DNA of 48,552 nucleotides from assembly GCF_016863255.1 (NCBI RefSeq), contig NZ_BOON01000023.1, positions 1 through 48,552 on the forward strand. Direction: 5' to 3'. The first letter of the stretch is position 1. Each line of letters starts with the position of its first letter. This stretch comes from Planosporangium mesophilum (lineage in GTDB: Bacteria > Actinomycetota > Actinomycetes > Mycobacteriales > Micromonosporaceae). The position numbers were made by a program, and so were the translations under genes. Below the pieces are notes generated by a model. The model was not told the DNA's origin. It saw only the letters and a program-made list of their open reading frames with translations, and made no database searches. Positions 32,700 through 41,559 of this stretch are shown here, in pieces.

Positions 32700-33890
32700 G
32701 TGAGGCACATCGGGATCGAGGAGCGGCGGGCTCGGCTCGGTGTCCGCCACCGGCTGGCCGCGGCGGCGAGGGCGGCGACCCCTGCCGACGCCGCCCGCAG
32801 CGTGGTGGCGCTGCACGCCACCGATCCGGCGTCGGTGTTTCTTTCGGTACAGGCCCGCACCGTCGCGGCCGCCGCTGACGACGTCGATGTCGACGTAGAG
32901 GCGATCGAGCGCGCGCTGTACGACGAGCGGACCCTGAGCCGGATGCTCGGCATGCGCCGGACGATGTTCGTCGTGCCGACCGAGTTGGCACCGGTGATCC
33001 AGGCCGCCTGTACCAGCGCGATCGCGGCGGTGCAGCGGCGCAGGTACACGCAGTTCATCTCGGACGCCGGCCTGGGCGACGGCGCCTGGCTGGCCGACGT
33101 CGAGTCCTCGACCGCGCGGGCGCTCGCGGCCCGTGGCGAGGCGACCGCGGCGCAGCTGTCCATGGACGAGCCTCGCCTGCGCAGCCAGGTGCTGATGGCC
33201 GCCGGTAAGCCGTACGAGAGCAGAACGAACATCACCACCTGGGTGTTGTTTCTGCTCGCCGCCGACGGCCGGATCGTGCGTGGCCGGCCGAGCGGGTCGT
33301 GGACGAGCACGCAGTGGCGCTGGTCGCCGGTCGAGGAGTGGCTGCCGGGCGGGATGGTCGAGGTGCCGGTCGAGGAGGCCCGGGTGGAGTTGGTGCGCCG
33401 CTGGCTCGCGGCGTTCGGCCCCGGTACCGTCGCCGACCTGCGCTGGTGGACCGGGTGGACCGCAGCACATGTCAAGCGGGCCGTTGCCGCGGCCGGCGCG
33501 GTGGAGGTCGAGCTCGACGGTACGACCGGGCTGGTGCTGCCCGACGACCTGGAGCCGGTGGCGTCGCCGGAGCCCTGGGTGGCGCTGCTTCCGGCACTCG
33601 ACCCGACGGCGATGGGCTGGCAGGAGCGGTCGTGGTACCTCGGCGCGCACGCCCCGGTGCTCTTCGACCGGTCGGGCAACATCGGGCCGACCGTGTGGAG
33701 CGACGGCCGGATCATCGGGGGCTGGGCCCAGCGGGCGGACGGTGAGGTGGTGTACCGGCTGCTCGAGGACGTCGGCGGCGACACGGTCGCGGCGGTGGAG
33801 GCGGCCGGCGCCCGGCTCACCAAGTGGATCGGCGACGTCCGGGTGATTCCGCGCTTCCGTACGCCGCTGGAGCGTGAACTGAGCGCCTGA
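32700..33890 (+). CDS. HTH_42 winged-helix protein (AlkZ/YcaQ-like DNA glycosylase family)
   Basis: 396 aa, usual length of the HTH_42 family. Typical segments are LGVRHRLAAAA, LYDERTLSRMLGMRRTMFVV, WVLFLLAADGRIVRGRPSGSW (split at the wing), FGPGTVADLRWWTGW and LFDRSGNIGPTVWSDGRIIGGWAQR. Characterised members (AlkZ, YcaQ) unhook DNA interstrand cross-links and need a QxQ or QxD motif near the N-terminus. Here the matching segment appears to be ALHATDP, without the glutamines, so catalysis may differ. The start is most likely the GTG at 32700; a longer form from 32638 would read through the 15-bp repeats. Confidence 0.85.
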   Translation: MRHIGIEERRARLGVRHRLAAAARAATPADAARSVVALHATDPASVFLSVQARTVAAAADDVDVDVEAIERALYDERTLSRMLGMRRTMFVVPTELAPVIQAACTSAIAAVQRRRYTQFISDAGLGDGAWLADVESSTARALAARGEATAAQLSMDEPRLRSQVLMAAGKPYESRTNITTWVLFLLAADGRIVRGRPSGSWTSTQWRWSPVEEWLPGGMVEVPVEEARVELVRRWLAAFGPGTVADLRWWTGWTAAHVKRAVAAAGAVEVELDGTTGLVLPDDLEPVASPEPWVALLPALDPTAMGWQERSWYLGAHAPVLFDRSGNIGPTVWSDGRIIGGWAQRADGEVVYRLLEDVGGDTVAAVEAAGARLTKWIGDVRVIPRFRTPLERELSA

Positions 33891-33992
33891 GCCGGAGACC
33901 GCAGATGTCGGCGCTGATGATTTCGAAGTGTCCGCATCGACGGATTGAGAAAATAGACCTTGGTCACTTGTCGCGGGTGGCATGCATCGCGT

Positions 33993-34063
33993 TTTGTAGA
34001 TATCGCGATTTGTAGATGCAGCCAGCGATGCGGCACCAGCGATGCGGCACCAGCGATGCGGCA
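33993..34063 (+). repeat. Two sets of short direct repeats upstream of the 529-aa gene
   Basis: TTTGTAGAT occurs at 33993-34001 and 34009-34017, 16 bp apart. Directly after come three perfect 14-bp units CCAGCGATGCGGCA at 34022-34035, 34036-34049 and 34050-34063. All lie in the 206-bp gap before the gene at 34097. The first part of the gap (33910-33970) is AT-rich and probably holds the promoter. Confidence 0.8.
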
Positions 34064-34096
34064 GCCAGCGATCGGCGGACCGAGGGGCGGCATGCG

Positions 34097-35686
34097 ATGT
34101 CGGAACCGGGCGGCTTACCTGGTCAGGAGTGGGAAACCCGCGTCACCGACCGTACCGAGCGGGCCCGGTTACTGGCGGCGTCGGGCCGTCCGGCCGCGGC
34201 GCTGATCCTGCAGGAGGAGGCGCTGGCGATCGTCCGGGACCTCGCCGCCGAGTACCCGGACGACCTGCGCGTCACGCGGATGCTCGCGGACGCCCTGTAC
34301 GCGACGGGGTCCAGCCTGACCGCGATCGGCCGCCCGGACGTCGCGGTGGCGGTGCTGGACGAGGGTGCGCGGACGTACCAGGAGCTCGGCCGGCGGGGCG
34401 CGACGGTGCGGCGGCCGCTCGCCGACGTACACGCGGCCAAGGGCGCGGCGGAGCTGGCCCGCGGCCACGGCGCCTCCGCCGTCCTGGAGCTGGACTCGGC
34501 CGTCAACACGTACCTCGCCCTGCGGGCACTCACCGATGACAACCCCGCCGACGACAATGACGGCGACACGGACCCGCTCGACCTGGCCCGGGTCCTCGCG
34601 CTCAACGCGTCCGCCCTGCGGGCCCACGGTGACCCGGATCTCGCGGTGGCGTCGGCCGGAGCCGCACTCCGGCTGTACGCCTCGCACGCCCCGGCCTCTC
34701 CCGCGCACACCACGTACCTGCTTCTCGCGGCCAGCACCGCCTCGGATCTCCACGGCGCGCACGGCCGGCTGGAGAGCGCGCTGGAAGCCGACGACGTCGC
34801 GGTGCGGGCCGCCCGTGCGGCGGCGGAGGCGGGTGGGCGGCTCGGTCGGACGGCGGGTACCGGGGCTGCCGGTGACAGGGCTGCCGGTGACAGGGCTGCC
34901 GGTGACGGGGCTGCCGGTGACGGGGCTGCCGGCGATGACGGGGCTGCCGATGACCCGGTCGACCGCGACCGGGTCACGCGTGAGCTGGCCACCGCGCTGA
35001 CCCGCAAGGGGGTACACCTGCGCGCGGTCGGGCGGGGCGCGGAGGGCGACTCCTTCGTGGCGCAGGGCCGGGCGGCCGACGCCGCGGCGTCGGACCTCGT
35101 GACACAGGAGTGGGAGGCCGGTACCCGTCCGGTGACGCTGGCCGGGTCGCTCGAGACGGCGGTCCGCGTACTGGGGCCGGGGCGGGTACCCGACACACTG
35201 GTGGAATCCCTGGTCGGGAGCGCCGCCAGCCGCGAGCTGCTGGCGCCGTCGGGGCGGTGCGGCCCGCAGGGGTCGCCCGGGTACGCGGCCACGCTCGCCG
35301 ACATCGCGAACCAACTCCTGCCCGTGGCGCCGGCCGAGGGGGTGCGGATCGGGCTGGAGGCGCACTACCTGTTCGCGGTCGCCTCCCGAGCGCAGACCAT
35401 GCCGATGCGCCACGCGTACGCGGAGTTCGGCTTCCGCTGGGCGCTGGTGCTGCTCGCCTGTTCCCGGCACTACGCCGCCGACGACCTGCCGATGGCGCTG
35501 GACCTCGCGGGCTGGGCCGACGTAGCCGCGATGGGCCTGGTGCCCTTCCTGGCCGGCTCACCGGGCATGACCGCGCTGGTTCGGGAGTGCCTGGTCCACC
35601 ATGCCGACCTGTACGCCCGCAACGGCGAGACGGAGGCCGGCGCGGAGGTGCTCAGGGTGGTGCGCAGCCTCGACGAGTACGCCTGA
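34097..35686 (+). CDS. Large helical (TPR-like) protein of unknown function
   Basis: 529 aa, cytoplasmic by appearance. The N-terminal 250 residues are helical with TPR-like repeats (RARLLAASGRPAAALILQEEALAIVRDLAAEYPDD, cited by ends; then LADALYATGSSLTAIGRPDVAVAVLDEGARTYQEL in the same pattern). Similar TPR proteins mediate protein-protein contacts in actinomycetes. A low-complexity stretch of AAGD(R/G) units at about 256-286 is encoded by 15-bp DNA repeats. The C-terminal half (ETAVRVLGPGRVPDTLVESL onward) is not recognised. The ATG at 34097 follows GAGGGGCGG. Convergent with the NUDIX gene; no partner gene is next to it. Confidence 0.75.
   Translation: MSEPGGLPGQEWETRVTDRTERARLLAASGRPAAALILQEEALAIVRDLAAEYPDDLRVTRMLADALYATGSSLTAIGRPDVAVAVLDEGARTYQELGRRGATVRRPLADVHAAKGAAELARGHGASAVLELDSAVNTYLALRALTDDNPADDNDGDTDPLDLARVLALNASALRAHGDPDLAVASAGAALRLYASHAPASPAHTTYLLLAASTASDLHGAHGRLESALEADDVAVRAARAAAEAGGRLGRTAGTGAAGDRAAGDRAAGDGAAGDGAAGDDGAADDPVDRDRVTRELATALTRKGVHLRAVGRGAEGDSFVAQGRAADAAASDLVTQEWEAGTRPVTLAGSLETAVRVLGPGRVPDTLVESLVGSAASRELLAPSGRCGPQGSPGYAATLADIANQLLPVAPAEGVRIGLEAHYLFAVASRAQTMPMRHAYAEFGFRWALVLLACSRHYAADDLPMALDLAGWADVAAMGLVPFLAGSPGMTALVRECLVHHADLYARNGETEAGAEVLRVVRSLDEYA
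34863..34955 (+). repeat. 15-bp coding tandem repeat (AAGD units)
   Basis: GGGCTGCCGGTGAC(A/G) is repeated at 34863, 34878, 34893 and 34908, with degenerate copies to 34955. The unit length preserves the frame, so copy number could vary without breaking the protein. Confidence 0.85.
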
Positions 35687-35735
35687 ATCCACGGGGTCAC
35701 CGGCAATCCACGGGGGTCACCGGCGCGGAGCGCCG
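35686..35735. repeat. 19/20-bp tandem duplication and hairpin between convergent genes
   Basis: AATCCACGGGGTCACCGGC (35686-35704) is followed at once by the same sequence with one extra G (35705-35724). It overlaps the small hairpin CGGCGC-GGA-GCGCCG (35721-35735) right before the stop of the convergent NUDIX gene, likely a terminator. Confidence 0.75.
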
Positions 35736-36176
35736 TCAGAGGAGCAGGGAGCGGTACTCGCCGGAGGCGAGGAACGCCGGCAGCACCTCGTCGACCCGGC
35801 TGGCCAACGGCAGCCGGATCGCCTCCTCCGGGGCGAAGAACCGCAGCGCCGCGCCCTCGCCGAGCACCACGTCACCCTGGTGGGCGGAGGTTGCGCCGCA
35901 GAAGACGTGCCAGTCGATGCGCGTACCCGGAGCCAGCCGAGCCGGGAAGGTGTCGTGCCGGAAGAGCGTGAGCTCGCCGTGGACCCGCAGGCCGGTCTCC
36001 TCGAGCAGTTCGCGCCGGGCCGCGACGGCCGGGTCCTCGCCCGGCTCCACGTGTCCGCCGGGCAGGCTCCAGCGGTCAGGGTCCATCCGCGCGTCGGGCT
36101 CGCGCAGTTGCAGCAGGACCGCGCCATCCGGGTTGACCAGGAGGACGCTGGCCAGGCGCAGGACTGCGGGAGACAT
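35736..36176 (-). CDS. NUDIX hydrolase
   Basis: 146 aa, one domain. The NUDIX box is complete at residues 41-63 (GHVEPGED, then [10 protein letters not shown]), with the metal-binding glutamates of RELLEE. NUDIX enzymes hydrolyse nucleoside diphosphates linked to another group; the sequence does not define the substrate. The ATG at 36176 lies 6 nt after TAGAGT (36183-36188, minus strand) and has no Shine-Dalgarno site, so the mRNA is likely leaderless. Confidence 0.93.
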   Translation of the reverse strand: MSPAVLRLASVLLVNPDGAVLLQLREPDARMDPDRWSLPGGHVEPGEDPAVAARRELLEETGLRVHGELTLFRHDTFPARLAPGTRIDWHVFCGATSAHQGDVVLGEGAALRFFAPEEAIRLPLASRVDEVLPAFLASGEYRSLLL

Positions 36177-36248
36177 GTGATCACTCTAGGGGGCGCGCGC
36201 ACGGCCGAGCCGCAAATGCGTCGGGTAGTCAACGCGCGTCGGGGGTAC

Positions 36249-36440
36249 ATGGACCTCGATGACACCCGGTACCCCGATGAGCACAGCGACACCACGTTCG
36301 CTGGGGAGACCGCCGACGGGCCCGAACACGCCCGCGAGCCCGACCAGCCCAAGGGCCGCGACGCCTGGGCCAGCCACCCGCGGCCGCCGGGTCGACGAGG
36401 TGGGTCGGCGAGGCGGTTAAGGGCGGCGACTGCCGGGTAG
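36249..36440 (+). CDS. Possible 63-aa hydrophilic protein
   Basis: ATG at 36249 opens 63 codons, beginning MDLDDTRYPDEHSDTTFAGE and rich in acidic residues, Pro and Arg, without membrane segment. GGGGG lies 4-8 nt before the ATG, and a GGGTAG box (36223-36228) lies about 20 nt upstream, though without a good GNNT partner. The codon pattern fits coding sequence. Its TAG stop is part of the GGGTAG box of the hemerythrin promoter. No known family; the call is tentative. Confidence 0.45.
   Translation: MDLDDTRYPDEHSDTTFAGETADGPEHAREPDQPKGRDAWASHPRPPGRRGGSARRLRAATAG
36415..36440 (+). promoter_or_regulatory. Sigma-B/F-like promoter of the hemerythrin gene
   Basis: GGTT (36415-36418), 16 bp, GGGTAG (36435-36440). 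The predicted start is about 23 nt before the GTG at 36471, leaving a leader with GGGAGGG. Confidence 0.55.
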
Positions 36441-36470
36441 CAGCGCTAACCCAGTCACCGGGAGGGCGCT

Positions 36471-37037
36471 GTGAGTACGTCACCGGAGCGCGGCGAGGAC
36501 CTCGTCGATGTTCTCGTCCATGACCACCGCGAGATCGAGGAGATGTTCGCGGAGCTGGAGCCCGGCGACGCCGGCCTAGTGGAGCGTCGCCGGCTGACGA
36601 ACGCCGTCGTGGCCGAACTGGTACGCCACTCCGTCGCGGAGGAGCAGTACCTGTACCCGGTGGTCCGCAGGGCGCTGCCGGCCGGCGACCGGATCGCCGA
36701 GCACGAGATGCACGACCACGCCGACGCCGAGCGGGACATGAAAAAGCTGGAGAACCTGGACCCGGCGACCGATCCGGATTTCGAGCTGGTGCTCACGAAG
36801 TTGATGGCCGAGACGCGCCAGCACTTCCTCGAGGAGGAGGTGGACCTCTTCCCCCGACTGCGCGCCGTGGTCGAGCCGGACGAGCTGCGCGAGCTGGCCC
36901 GCAAGGCGCAGCTGATCAAGAAGATCGCCCCGACCCGGCCGCACCCGGCGGCGCCGGACAGCCCGGCGGTGAGCAGGCTGCTCGTCCCGGCTCTCGGCCT
37001 CGTCGACCGGATCCGGGACGCCCTCAGGAAGCCGTGA
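36471..37037 (+). CDS. Hemerythrin HHE-domain protein
   Basis: 188 aa. The four-helix HHE cation-binding domain covers about residues 10-145, with iron-ligand motifs HDHREIEEMF, RHSVAEEQYLYP, EHEMHDHADAERDM and RQHFLEEEVDLFP. The last 40 residues are basic and Pro-rich. Stand-alone HHE proteins bind a di-iron site and have been linked to oxygen, NO or peroxide sensing in actinobacteria; the exact role here is unknown. The GTG at 36471 follows GGGAGGG. The GGTT-N16-GGGTAG promoter fits a stress-induced gene. Confidence 0.93.
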   Translation: MSTSPERGEDLVDVLVHDHREIEEMFAELEPGDAGLVERRRLTNAVVAELVRHSVAEEQYLYPVVRRALPAGDRIAEHEMHDHADAERDMKKLENLDPATDPDFELVLTKLMAETRQHFLEEEVDLFPRLRAVVEPDELRELARKAQLIKKIAPTRPHPAAPDSPAVSRLLVPALGLVDRIRDALRKP

Positions 37038-37076
37038 CCGGCGGGCCCGGACGGACAGATCAGGCGGCGTGCGAGA

Positions 37077-39143
37077 TCAGCCGGTGTACAGGGGCACCGT
37101 CCGTCCGTCGCCGCGCCAGTACGCCTGCTGCCTCGGCAGGTCCTTGGTCACCTCGCCGCGCCGCTGGCGGGTCAGGATCCGGTATCCACCGTTGCCCGGC
37201 CCCATCGTCGTGAACGCCAGCGACATCGAACCGTCGACGCATTCGAAGGCGATGTCGTTCGCGCTCGCCGACGACTCGTACACCGCGCCGCCGAGCACCT
37301 CGGTACGGCCACCGCGCTCGGTCCGCATGACGGGCCCGTCCCGCTCGGTCTCCAGACCGAGCACCCATACCGTCGCCCCGGCGTTGACCAGCAACGGGGA
37401 CTGGTCGTCGCCGGTGCCACGGTCGAGGTGGTTGAACTGGCGCGCCCACACCTGCTGCGGCTGGTCGAACTGCCAACCGGCGGCGGAGACGTTCTCGAGG
37501 TACAGCGGGCCGACGCCGGCCTGGGCCTGGTAGCTGGCCTTGGCGACGCCGCAGCAGTCCACGTCCTTGAGGACCAGCGGGCGGGTGGTGCGCTGCGCGA
37601 ACCCGATCAGCCCGGCGGTCTTCGGCGATCCGGTCGTGGCCGTGCCGCCCTGGGGCGCCTTGGCGATCCTCAGCCCCCAGACCGTCACGTCGCGGGCGGT
37701 GCCCTCCTCGACCTGGATGACGGCGGCCGGCGCGGCGGCGTCCCCGAACGCCGCTCCGCCCGGGGTCAGCGTCGAGCCGAAGCCGGCGAGCTGCCGTACC
37801 GCGCCCTTGACGTGCAGCGTCTTGGAGATCACGTACCGGCCGGTGGGCAGGTAGACCACCGGCTTGCCGGAGTCGAGCGCCTTCTGGATCGCCGCGGTGT
37901 CGTCCTCGGCGTCGTCGGGCTTGGCGCCGTACGTGGCGACGCTGACCCAGTCCGTCGGCTGGGCCGCGACGAAGTCCGGGGTCTCCCGTACCGGTAGGTC
38001 GGCGGCGAGGCTCTGGGTCTCTGGGAACGGTGCGACCGCGGTCTTCGACGAGTACTGCGCCAGGTCGTTACCGCTGATGATCCTTCCGCCCTGGGTGAGC
38101 GCGGACCGGTACCCGGCGGTGCTGATCCGGCGGGCCATCAGCTCGCCGTAGTTCTGGATCGCGCTGAAGTCGGCGGTGCCACCGGTGAGCTTCGCGTCGA
38201 CCAGGGAGATGAAGCCGCCACGCTCCCCGCTGCGGATCGCCGGTACGGTGTTGGCGCTGGTGAGGTCGCGGACGGCAAGGACGTTGCCGCTGTTGTCGAG
38301 TCCAGCGATCTTCTGCCCGGACAGGTTCAGGTGCTCCAGCGTCAGCCCGTACTGCCCCTGCGCCACCCGGACGCCGTAGTCGAAGCCCTTCACCGCCAGC
38401 CGGGAGATCAGGGCGGGACCGGGCAGGCCGCGCGTGATCGACAGGCCGGTGGCTCCCTGGCCGGTGATGGTGAGCCGGCGGATCGACGCGACGCTGCTGC
38501 CGGTGTAGTCGATGCCGGTGGCGCCCCGGTTGGCGCCGGTGTCGACGGTGAAGTTCTCCAGTTGGTTGCCGTACCCGCTGGCGTCGCCGCTACGGCCGGC
38601 CCCGTTGATGCTGGCGGCGCCCGCCCGCAGGACCGGGCGCGGGTTCCAGCGGTCGCCGTAGCCGGCGGCGCGGTCCTTCAGCTTGATGACCGTGCCGTTG
38701 CGCTCCTCGCCGACCAGCCGCAGGCCGGACTGCCAGCGCCCGGCCTTGTCCCGGGCCTCCAGCGGCTTGCTGACCAGGTACGTGCCGGCGGGCAGGTAGA
38801 TGGTGCGGCCGGCGTTCTCGGTGATCGCCCTCTGGAGGGCTGCGGTGTCGTCGCTGCTGCCGTCGCCCTTGGCCTGGTAGGCGGCCTTGACGTCGACCAC
38901 CGCGTCGGACGGGAACCGCAACCGGGGGCTGTCCAGCGCCGGGTCGCCGGCCGGCGTCGCGTTCGGCGCCGGGTCGGGGGCAGCGGGGGCCTTGGCCACG
39001 GGCGCCGGAGGCTGCGCCGCCGCGTGGGTGACGGGCCGCACCCCGACGCCGGCGGTGCATGCCACGGCCAACCCGCCGACCAGACTCAGCATGGTCAGGG
39101 CTGCCGTTGCCACCGTCTCGGACGACGGTCGTCTCTTGGTCAT
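37077..39143 (-). CDS. Secreted protein with two pectate-lyase-3 type beta-helix domains
   Basis: 688 aa. The N-terminus has a hydrophobic segment (about 12-30) ending in LAVACTAG, which may be a signal peptide or a weak lipobox with C29 as lipidated residue. A Pro/Ala-rich spacer follows to about 75. Two copies of the pectate_lyase_3 start motif occur, VDVKAAYQAKGDGSSDDTAALQ (cited by ends VDVKAAYQ and DDTAALQ, about 83-104) and VATYGAKPDDAEDDTAAIQ (about 403-421), each leading a right-handed parallel beta-helix with IYLPAGTYLVSK or VYLPTGRYVISK. This double arrangement is like GH55-type proteins and phage tailspikes. The substrate is probably a polysaccharide. The ATG follows GAGGGAG. Confidence 0.88.
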   Translation of the reverse strand: MTKRRPSSETVATAALTMLSLVGGLAVACTAGVGVRPVTHAAAQPPAPVAKAPAAPDPAPNATPAGDPALDSPRLRFPSDAVVDVKAAYQAKGDGSSDDTAALQRAITENAGRTIYLPAGTYLVSKPLEARDKAGRWQSGLRLVGEERNGTVIKLKDRAAGYGDRWNPRPVLRAGAASINGAGRSGDASGYGNQLENFTVDTGANRGATGIDYTGSSVASIRRLTITGQGATGLSITRGLPGPALISRLAVKGFDYGVRVAQGQYGLTLEHLNLSGQKIAGLDNSGNVLAVRDLTSANTVPAIRSGERGGFISLVDAKLTGGTADFSAIQNYGELMARRISTAGYRSALTQGGRIISGNDLAQYSSKTAVAPFPETQSLAADLPVRETPDFVAAQPTDWVSVATYGAKPDDAEDDTAAIQKALDSGKPVVYLPTGRYVISKTLHVKGAVRQLAGFGSTLTPGGAAFGDAAAPAAVIQVEEGTARDVTVWGLRIAKAPQGGTATTGSPKTAGLIGFAQRTTRPLVLKDVDCCGVAKASYQAQAGVGPLYLENVSAAGWQFDQPQQVWARQFNHLDRGTGDDQSPLLVNAGATVWVLGLETERDGPVMRTERGGRTEVLGGAVYESSASANDIAFECVDGSMSLAFTTMGPGNGGYRILTRQRRGEVTKDLPRQQAYWRGDGRTVPLYTG

Positions 39144-39294
39144 ACGCTCCCTCGGGCGAACCGCTGGCAGGCCGCATCACCCTACTCAACCGTCGATGGA
39201 ATTGGCACATTCGTGGCCAGACCAAGTTCCCCATCTCACGCCGCGTTACACGAAAATCCGGAAATATCGTGAACAGCGACGGTCGTACATGGTC

Positions 39295-39330
39295 GATAGA
39301 AGCAGGGCCGATAGAGGCAGGGCCGATAGA
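39295..39330. repeat. 15-bp tandem repeat in the 39144-39424 gap
   Basis: GATAGA(A/G)GCAGGGCC is repeated at 39295-39309 and 39310-39324, with a third partial unit from 39325. It lies in the divergent gap between the beta-helix gene and the kinase gene. The first half of that gap (39190-39290) is AT-rich and probably carries the promoters. Confidence 0.8.
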
Positions 39331-39424
39331 GCCGAGGCGAGCCATCTTTCCCTCAGGCGCCGCCGCGGCCCGCCGATGCTCCAGAACAGGGCGTCGCCGA
39401 CGTTCAAGGCGGGGGAGTGGCGGA

Positions 39425-41539
39425 GTGAGCGGGTCCAGCGGGTATCAGCGGTCCTCCGACCGCGATGCCGCGCTGGTCAGGCTCATGCAGGAGGTGACCA
39501 GGGCGGCCAACGCGACCGACAGCGTGGTCGACGCGGGCCGCGTCGCTCTCGCCGCGGTGTGCCGGTTGACCGGCTGGCCCCTGGGACACCTGCTGGTACC
39601 CGCCGACGACGGTACCGACGACTACGTCAGCAGCGGGGTGTGGCACCCGGACCCGGCCCACGGGTTCGCCGAGCTGCGCGAGGTGAGCGCGGCCGTCCGC
39701 TTCCCGAGCGGCGGCGGCATGGTGGGCAGGGTGCGCGTCACGGGGGTACCGGCCTGGATCTACGACATCGGTACCGATCCGCTCTTCATCCGCAACCGCT
39801 TCGGACGCCCGCTCGAGGCCGTGTCGGCGTTCGCCTTCCCGGTGCTGTCGGCGCGGGGCGTCGCGGCGGTGCTGGAGTTCTTCTCGCCGGTGCCGGTCGG
39901 GCCCGACGAGCGGCTGCTCGAGGTGGTCGCCGACGTCGGTACCCAGCTCGGCCGGGTGATCGACCGGCTGGACGCGCGGCTGGAGCTGGAGGCCAGCAAG
40001 CGGCGCCTGGAACAGATCATCGAGACCTCCGCCGAAGCGTTCGTCGGCATGGACGAAGCGGGTCTGATCACCGACTGGAACGCCGCGGCCGAGCGCATGT
40101 TCGGTATCGAACGGGCCGATGCGATCAGGCGCTCGCTCGCCGAGACCGTCGTGCCGCCGCGCTACCGGGATGCGCATCGTCACGGCGTGGAGCGCTTCCT
40201 CGCCACCGGCGAGCGGCGGGTGCTCGGCCAGCGCGTCGAGATCAGCGCCTGGCACCGCGGCGACGAGCGGGAGTTCCCGGTGGAGATGGCGACCTGGGCC
40301 ACCCGGGACGGGGACCGCTGGACGTTCTCGGCGTTCCTGCACGACATCAGCGAGCGGCGGCGCGCCGAGGGCGAGCGTGAGCGCCTCCTCGTCGAGCAGA
40401 AAATGCTGCTCGACTCCTCGTCACAGGGGATCTTCCGGCTCGACCGCAACGGCTACTGCACGTACGCCAACCCGGCCGCCGCGCAGCTGCTCGGCTGGCG
40501 CGCCGACGAGCTGATCGGCCTGGACATGCACGCGCTGACCCACCACCACCGCGCGGACGGCCGGCCGTACCCCTGGTTCGAGTGCCCGGTCGGGGAGGTC
40601 CTGCGCGGCGGGCAGGCGGTGCGGGTCGACAAGGACCTGATGTGGCGCCGCGACGGCACGTCGTTCCCGACCGAGTACTCCTGCGCCCCCATCATCGGCG
40701 CCGCCGGGACCGAGGGCGTCGTGGTCCTCTTCACCGACATCAGCGAGCGGCGGGCCGCCGAGCGGTCGCTGCGCCTGGCGTACGAGCACGAGCGGGTGGC
40801 GCTGGCCAAGCTCAAGGAGCTGGACGACGCCAAGACCAACTTTCTCGCCACCGTGTCGCACGAACTACGTACCCCGCTGACCAGCCTCGCGGGCTTCCTC
40901 GAACTGCTGATCGAGGGCGACGTCGGCGAGGTGTCCGCTCCCCAGCATCGGGTGTTGGAGACCATGTCGCGCAGCGCCGACCGGCTGCGCGCCCTGATCG
41001 AGGATCTCCTCACCGTCTCGAACGTGGAGGCCCGCCCGCTGGTCCTCCGGCCGAGGGAGACCGATCTGGCCGAGCTGCTCGCCGAGGCGGCGGCGCTGGT
41101 CGCCGAGGCGGCCCAGCGGCGCGACCACGAGCTGCGGGTACGGGTGGAGCCGTCGATCGGCCCGGTACGGGCGGACCCGGCGCAGCTCCGGAGAGTCCTG
41201 ACGAGCTTGATCGACAACGCCGTCAAGTGCACGCCGGACGGCGGGGTGATCGAGATCAGGGCTGATGCCGCCGACGGCCACGTCGAGATCTCGGTCTCCG
41301 ACAACGGCATCGGCATCGACCCGGACGAGGTGCCCCGGCTGTTCACGCGCTTCTTCCGGACCAGCGCGGCGACCCAGCTCGCGATTCAGGGCGCCGGACT
41401 GAGCCTCGCCATCGCCCGGCAGATCATCGACGGGCACGGCGGTCACATCGACGTACGGACGGCGCCCGGCGAGGGAGCCACGTTCACGGTGTCGCTGCCG
41501 GCCGAGGTCACCGTCACTCCGCTCCGGGACACGGCCTGA
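39425..41539 (+). CDS. GAF-PAS-PAS sensor histidine kinase
   Basis: 704 aa, no membrane segment. GAF domain about 15-180, first PAS about 192-312 (IIETSAEAFVGMDEAGLITDWN, cited by ends), second PAS about 325-445 (LDSSSQGIFRLDRNGYCTY), short coiled coil, HisKA with the phosphorylated H479 in SHELRTPLTSL, then HATPase (N-box LIDNAVKCTPDG, G1 SDNGIGIDPDE, F-box LFTRFFR, G2 GAGLSLAI). It should be a soluble kinase sensing a cytoplasmic signal. There is no response regulator next to it, so it is an orphan kinase. The start is likely the GTG at 39425, after GGGGGAG; codons further upstream would read through the 15-bp repeats. Confidence 0.92.
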   Translation: MSGSSGYQRSSDRDAALVRLMQEVTRAANATDSVVDAGRVALAAVCRLTGWPLGHLLVPADDGTDDYVSSGVWHPDPAHGFAELREVSAAVRFPSGGGMVGRVRVTGVPAWIYDIGTDPLFIRNRFGRPLEAVSAFAFPVLSARGVAAVLEFFSPVPVGPDERLLEVVADVGTQLGRVIDRLDARLELEASKRRLEQIIETSAEAFVGMDEAGLITDWNAAAERMFGIERADAIRRSLAETVVPPRYRDAHRHGVERFLATGERRVLGQRVEISAWHRGDEREFPVEMATWATRDGDRWTFSAFLHDISERRRAEGERERLLVEQKMLLDSSSQGIFRLDRNGYCTYANPAAAQLLGWRADELIGLDMHALTHHHRADGRPYPWFECPVGEVLRGGQAVRVDKDLMWRRDGTSFPTEYSCAPIIGAAGTEGVVVLFTDISERRAAERSLRLAYEHERVALAKLKELDDAKTNFLATVSHELRTPLTSLAGFLELLIEGDVGEVSAPQHRVLETMSRSADRLRALIEDLLTVSNVEARPLVLRPRETDLAELLAEAAALVAEAAQRRDHELRVRVEPSIGPVRADPAQLRRVLTSLIDNAVKCTPDGGVIEIRADAADGHVEISVSDNGIGIDPDEVPRLFTRFFRTSAATQLAIQGAGLSLAIARQIIDGHGGHIDVRTAPGEGATFTVSLPAEVTVTPLRDTA

Positions 41540-41559
41540 GGGGCGGTACGCTCGCAGGC

